From: Haliclona indistincta
Lineage: Eukaryota; Porifera; Demospongiae; Haplosclerida; Chalinidae
DNA: 64,000 nt
Assembly (NCBI GenBank): GCA_964017065.1
Contig: OZ024788.1
Coordinates: forward strand, 2,341,021 to 2,405,020
Reading direction: 5' to 3'
The notes beneath the pieces are model-generated. The model was not told the DNA's origin, searched no databases, and was given only the letters and a program-made list of their open reading frames with translations. Below are positions 62,201 through 64,000 of the stretch, piece after piece (positions within the stretch are counted from its first letter, which is position 1; every line of letters begins with the position of its first letter). The position numbers and the translations under genes are program-made.

Positions 62201-64000
62201 ACTTGAAATTTACGTGATTTCAAAAGTACATTAATTCTATCATTACGGTATGCTATCTGCATGTGAGTTAACTACCTCTACGGTTGACAAGATACAATAA
62301 AATGATTCAGTCAGAGCCATTATCATCAGTTGCTAAAAATAATATTAAATAATTATTATTGCTGACAAACAGCCATGTCAGGATTATCCATCAATGAGAC
62401 CTGAATATTCTGCCTTGCATGCACTAGCAACAAAATCACTTAATTAAGTCATCTCCTTTGTCAAAGTGGGCGTAACTTGCATGGTAGCATTGGCATAACT
62501 TTTAAATGCTATCCACCGTAAAATTTGGCGTTATTTTTTCATGGATCAGTAACATAGCTAATTATGAAAATTTTATACATCAATTTTACCACAAAATTTG
62601 CAAATTTTAGTGAATCATGTAAACTGAAACTCAAGAGCTAGCTAGCTGCACCTTAGTTATTGTCTGTCTGAAGTGACAGCAATTCTAGCCTCTGTTTCTG
62701 TGCATTTCACTAACCTTTATAACCATCACATGTACAAACTAGTGCTGTGATCACTGTTCATACACAAAATCAACTTGCACAACGTGTGTGCTTGAATTGA
62801 TGTCAATCACGCGACCACGAGTGCAGTTAACTATGCCCACTTGACGATCTACTGCCGTGTTAAGCGGTAGTCACCCGTTACTCTCCTGTACAACCATCAG
62901 CGATCAGGATCGTGATCTTGATCTGGCCTTGATTGCTTGATCGTGCCCATGTAGCGTTCTTGATACGTAAAATCAATGGGAGTAGCTAGTGCTTATTGGT
63001 CTCGTGCTTGCTGGACCAGGTGCGGCGCCCATGTACCAATGCTGCTATCAGAGCATCACTAATTACAGCAGCTATTACAGTCTCGCACATGTGCGAGAAA
63101 TTTTGATCGGACTACAGGTGTAGGGATCTATGGTCTGTTAGCAAGTCAATCGTGCTACCATTCTAAGCTTGTTCCTTGTTTGTTTACATTGTGAACCAGT
63201 GGTAGATTTCACAACCCTACATCCTTTTGATTTTGATAGAAATATTTTTAATTTCATTACTAGCTATGTACTTGTATGATTATTATCAAACAAGTACATG
63301 TACACTGTGCATTCAGTAAACCCTGTATCGTCCACTTCTAGGTTATGCATCCTTGAAAGAAGAACTTTGTTCTGTATCAATAAAGCAAATGAAGGAGTTG
63401 TTCTTCCACTGGATTGATCATGAGGATTGCGATCTTGGCTACAAATGTTGTCCGACTATTAAATCTTGCACATTATCTATTCTCAGATCGTTCTATCTTA
63501 TTGCTACCACTGGTAGAAAAGTTTTTTGCCATGTTTGGAGGGAAAATCTCTCTTTTCTGATTTCTCGTCATGATTGTGCTGTCACCCAAGAAAATATTAT
63601 CAAGTTTGTATGGAAACCCACAATCAAGTATTGTGTAGAACTTATAGCAAGATTAGAACATGGAAAAATAATACTAAATGAGGTTGAACGATTGTTTTGT
63701 GATGACTCACTTACTGACATCCAACTTAGTTGTGAATCTCTTGTTAAGTCTTGTTCTTCTTTACCCGAGTACTCAGCCTTAAAGTTCTGTAATTGTGAGT
63801 GTTGCACAGCACCAAAAATTCAGCAACACTTTGTTATCAGTGATACTTCAGTAAACATTTCTTCCGATATTTCTTGGATTCAAACTGTTTGTAAAACGAT
63901 TGGATGCTGTCGTCTTTTTTTAGAGTGTGCACAAGCAATTCGTAAGCTTTGTGATGAAGATCATTTAGATCTTACTGCAGTTATTTATTCCATACAGAAG
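47287..64000 (+). CDS. SAM domain - RNF213-type N-terminal region, second paralogue, 3' end beyond window
   Basis: Exons: 47287-47538, 47962-47993, 48054-48197, 53920-54128, 56019-56329, 56382-56638, 57038-57250, 57306-57501, 59053-59114, 59165-59468, 59515-59620, 59674-59747, 61421-61540, 61598-61790, 61892-62179, 63342-64000 or beyond. Joined they keep phase for about 1,140 residues with no stop. Residues 1-66 are a SAM domain (LTPTEVAELLKREKI, KLDGEALLLLEKDEHF). The CBM20-like segment (FHLIFNVIVPKQSWSWDDSS, GMIAIKGTLQVPLHI, VWEQWDTIVF) and helical stalk align exon for exon with the gene at 19714, with conserved intron phases. The start at 47287 (ACCATGG) matches the paralogue; in-frame ATGs at 47134 and 47179 are possible alternatives. 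Whether it continues to AAA+/E3 modules or to a kinase lies off the right edge. Unlike its paralogue it is intact. Confidence 0.85.
48433..48961. mobile_element. MITE with about 40-bp terminal inverted repeats
   Basis: Left end CTAGTCTTGCGGGCCAGACG and its complement at the right end, both continuing with a GTTCCGGGGG-type G tract. It is inserted into a repeat whose halves (48270-48430 and 48965-49040) are themselves inverted and include AGATTTGAGAAAAGG. All of this lies within intron 48198-53919. Confidence 0.75.
49060..49470. repeat. Inverted pair I, left member (partner at 52170-52500)
   Basis: About 350 bp containing CTCTGAGTTGGCCACTCCCA and ACCTGGTGGTGTCCATGTGA is repeated in reverse complement at 52170-52500. 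A third partial copy, the CTTTGACATGCCAGGA... segment, lies at 39715-39830. The pair encloses 2.7 kb of other insertions, and could pair as a long hairpin in the pre-mRNA. Confidence 0.75.
50228..51401. mobile_element. Second-level insertion with GCCTCGTCCCC ends
   Basis: Inverted ends GCCTCGTCCCC and GGGGACGAGGC, with longer imperfect inverted blocks (GGCCTGGTATCTATTGCA and its complement). Host sequence GCGAAATATYAG is duplicated at 50217-50228 and 51404-51415. No transposase was recognised; a plus-strand 89-codon frame at 51066-51335 has no recognisable motif. Confidence 0.75.
50348..50958. mobile_element. Third-level insertion, hAT-like MITE
   Basis: Ends CAGGGGG...GTACGACAAGC and the complement GCTTGTCGTACCCCCCTG. 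The 9-bp host sequence ATTCCCCAG is duplicated at 50339-50347 and 50959-50967. CAGGG-type ends with an 8-9 bp duplication are hAT-like. A minus-strand 146-codon frame (50435-50875) has no recognisable domain. Confidence 0.75.
51700..52136. repeat. GC-rich hairpin-forming stretch
   Basis: Strong stems include AAAGGGGGG/CCCCCCTTT (about 51772-51793), GGGGCGGAGCCCC (51809-51821), and GCGCGCGCGCTTCGCGCGCGC (52115-52136). The last is an alternating purine-pyrimidine run that could adopt Z-form. No gene was seen; 52500-53130 is also empty. Confidence 0.6.
53130..53475 (+). repeat. 33-bp minisatellite within an interspersed repeat
   Basis: About eight units of GATTCTTGCAAAAGTAAAGG plus AACAAGATGGGAT, with 27-33-bp variants, start near 53224. 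In one frame each unit reads MILAKVKEQDG. The flank 53130-53224 is shared with 5770-5900, where only one unit exists, and a distant relative lies at 38890-39020. The array therefore expanded inside an older repeat. Confidence 0.8.
54129..56018. other. 1.9-kb intron without recognisable gene
   Basis: It holds the short inverted pair GGGATATAACGGGTCAT (55079) and ATGACCCGTTATATCCC (55175), plus a related TAACGGGTCATATATCC copy near 55257, i.e. decayed palindromic repeats. The open frames at 54559-55006 and 55318-55638 have no motif or paralogue support. Confidence 0.45.
56661..57011. mobile_element. 351-bp MITE in an intron, 7-bp target duplication
   Basis: Ends CAAGAGTTCATGACTGAGA and TCTCAGTCATTAACTCTTG are inverted, with arms of about 80 bp. 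ATAATAA is duplicated at 56654-56660 and 57012-57018. The centre holds three 30-bp tandem units of CAGTAATCAGCTGTCAATAC plus CTACTGTAAT. It lengthens intron 56639-57037; the paralogue intron is 57 bp. Confidence 0.85.
57502..59052. other. 1.55-kb intron without recognisable gene
   Basis: Only a GTAGCGTAGCTACAGTGGGG motif near 57812 resembles ordinary transposon ends. No inverted partner, exon or RNA gene was found. The paralogue intron at this position (22272-22330) is 59 bp, so the extra DNA is an insertion or intron growth. Confidence 0.4.
59877..60735 (-). repeat. Element A copy 5 (reverse, near full length)
   Basis: Begins ATTAGGGAGGCACGGTAGGG and ends GATTTCTAACGAAATCAAAA, with all internal blocks in the opposite order to copies 2 and 3. 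No foldback B is attached. It lies in intron 59748-61420. Just beyond, TTAAGGTGGCGGTGTGC at 60822 resembles one end of the TTAA element at 3053. Confidence 0.75.
62180..63341. repeat. 1.16-kb intron carrying a foldback B half
   Basis: 63110-63260 matches one arm of foldback B (GGGATCTATGGTCTGTTAGC through CATCCTTTTGATTTTGATAG) without a facing partner, so it is a half element or solo arm. The preceding 900 bp show no gene. Confidence 0.65.

Overview
The window looks like nuclear DNA of an early-branching animal, most likely a demosponge (Amphimedon-like). This is inferred from AT-rich DNA, genes cut into many small exons by introns of about 30-60 bp with GT..AG ends, a lineage expansion of RNF213-family genes, a tyrosine-kinase-like kinase, a fast-evolving receptor-like gene, and dense palindromic non-autonomous transposons. 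No bacterial, rRNA, canonical tRNA or CRISPR features were seen.

Layout: 1-6.2 kb is stacked foldback/MITE-like repeats. 6.2-13.85 kb (+) holds 29 exons encoding the C-terminal half of an RNF213 (mysterin)-like protein that lacks a recognisable RING and has an altered RZ zinc finger. 13.85-19.6 kb is a mosaic of direct repeats, a repeat family with a palindromic end and a tRNA-derived SINE. 19.7-34.57 kb (+) encodes a SAM domain followed by an RNF213-type N-terminal region (CBM20-like part plus helical stalk), which then runs into a coiled coil and a protein kinase instead of the AAA+ motor. It carries a probable one-base frameshift, and one intron holds a 5.6-kb A/C-rich, T/G-poor block. 34.6-36 kb and 38.7-42.8 kb contain carboxypeptidase pseudogene fragments and MITEs with target-site duplications. 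36.0-38.7 kb (+) is a signal-peptide/TM receptor-like gene with phase-1 introns. 42.8-44.1 kb (+) encodes a LIMD2/LIMA1-type LIM protein. 44.2-46.9 kb is mobile-element debris. 47.29-64 kb (+) is a second SAM/RNF213-N gene, paralogous exon by exon to the 19.7-kb gene and running off the right edge; its 5.7-kb intron contains a three-level nest of transposons.

Three genes in one orientation therefore belong to the RNF213 family: one C-terminal half and two N-terminal halves, one of them fused to a kinase. RNF213 is a giant AAA+ ubiquitin ligase used in animal cell-autonomous immunity and lipid-droplet biology. A tandem, domain-swapped set with RING loss, RZ alteration, SAM gain and kinase fusion is the most interesting system here. 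Exon borders were read by eye from splice sites, reading phase and paralogue comparison, without transcripts.
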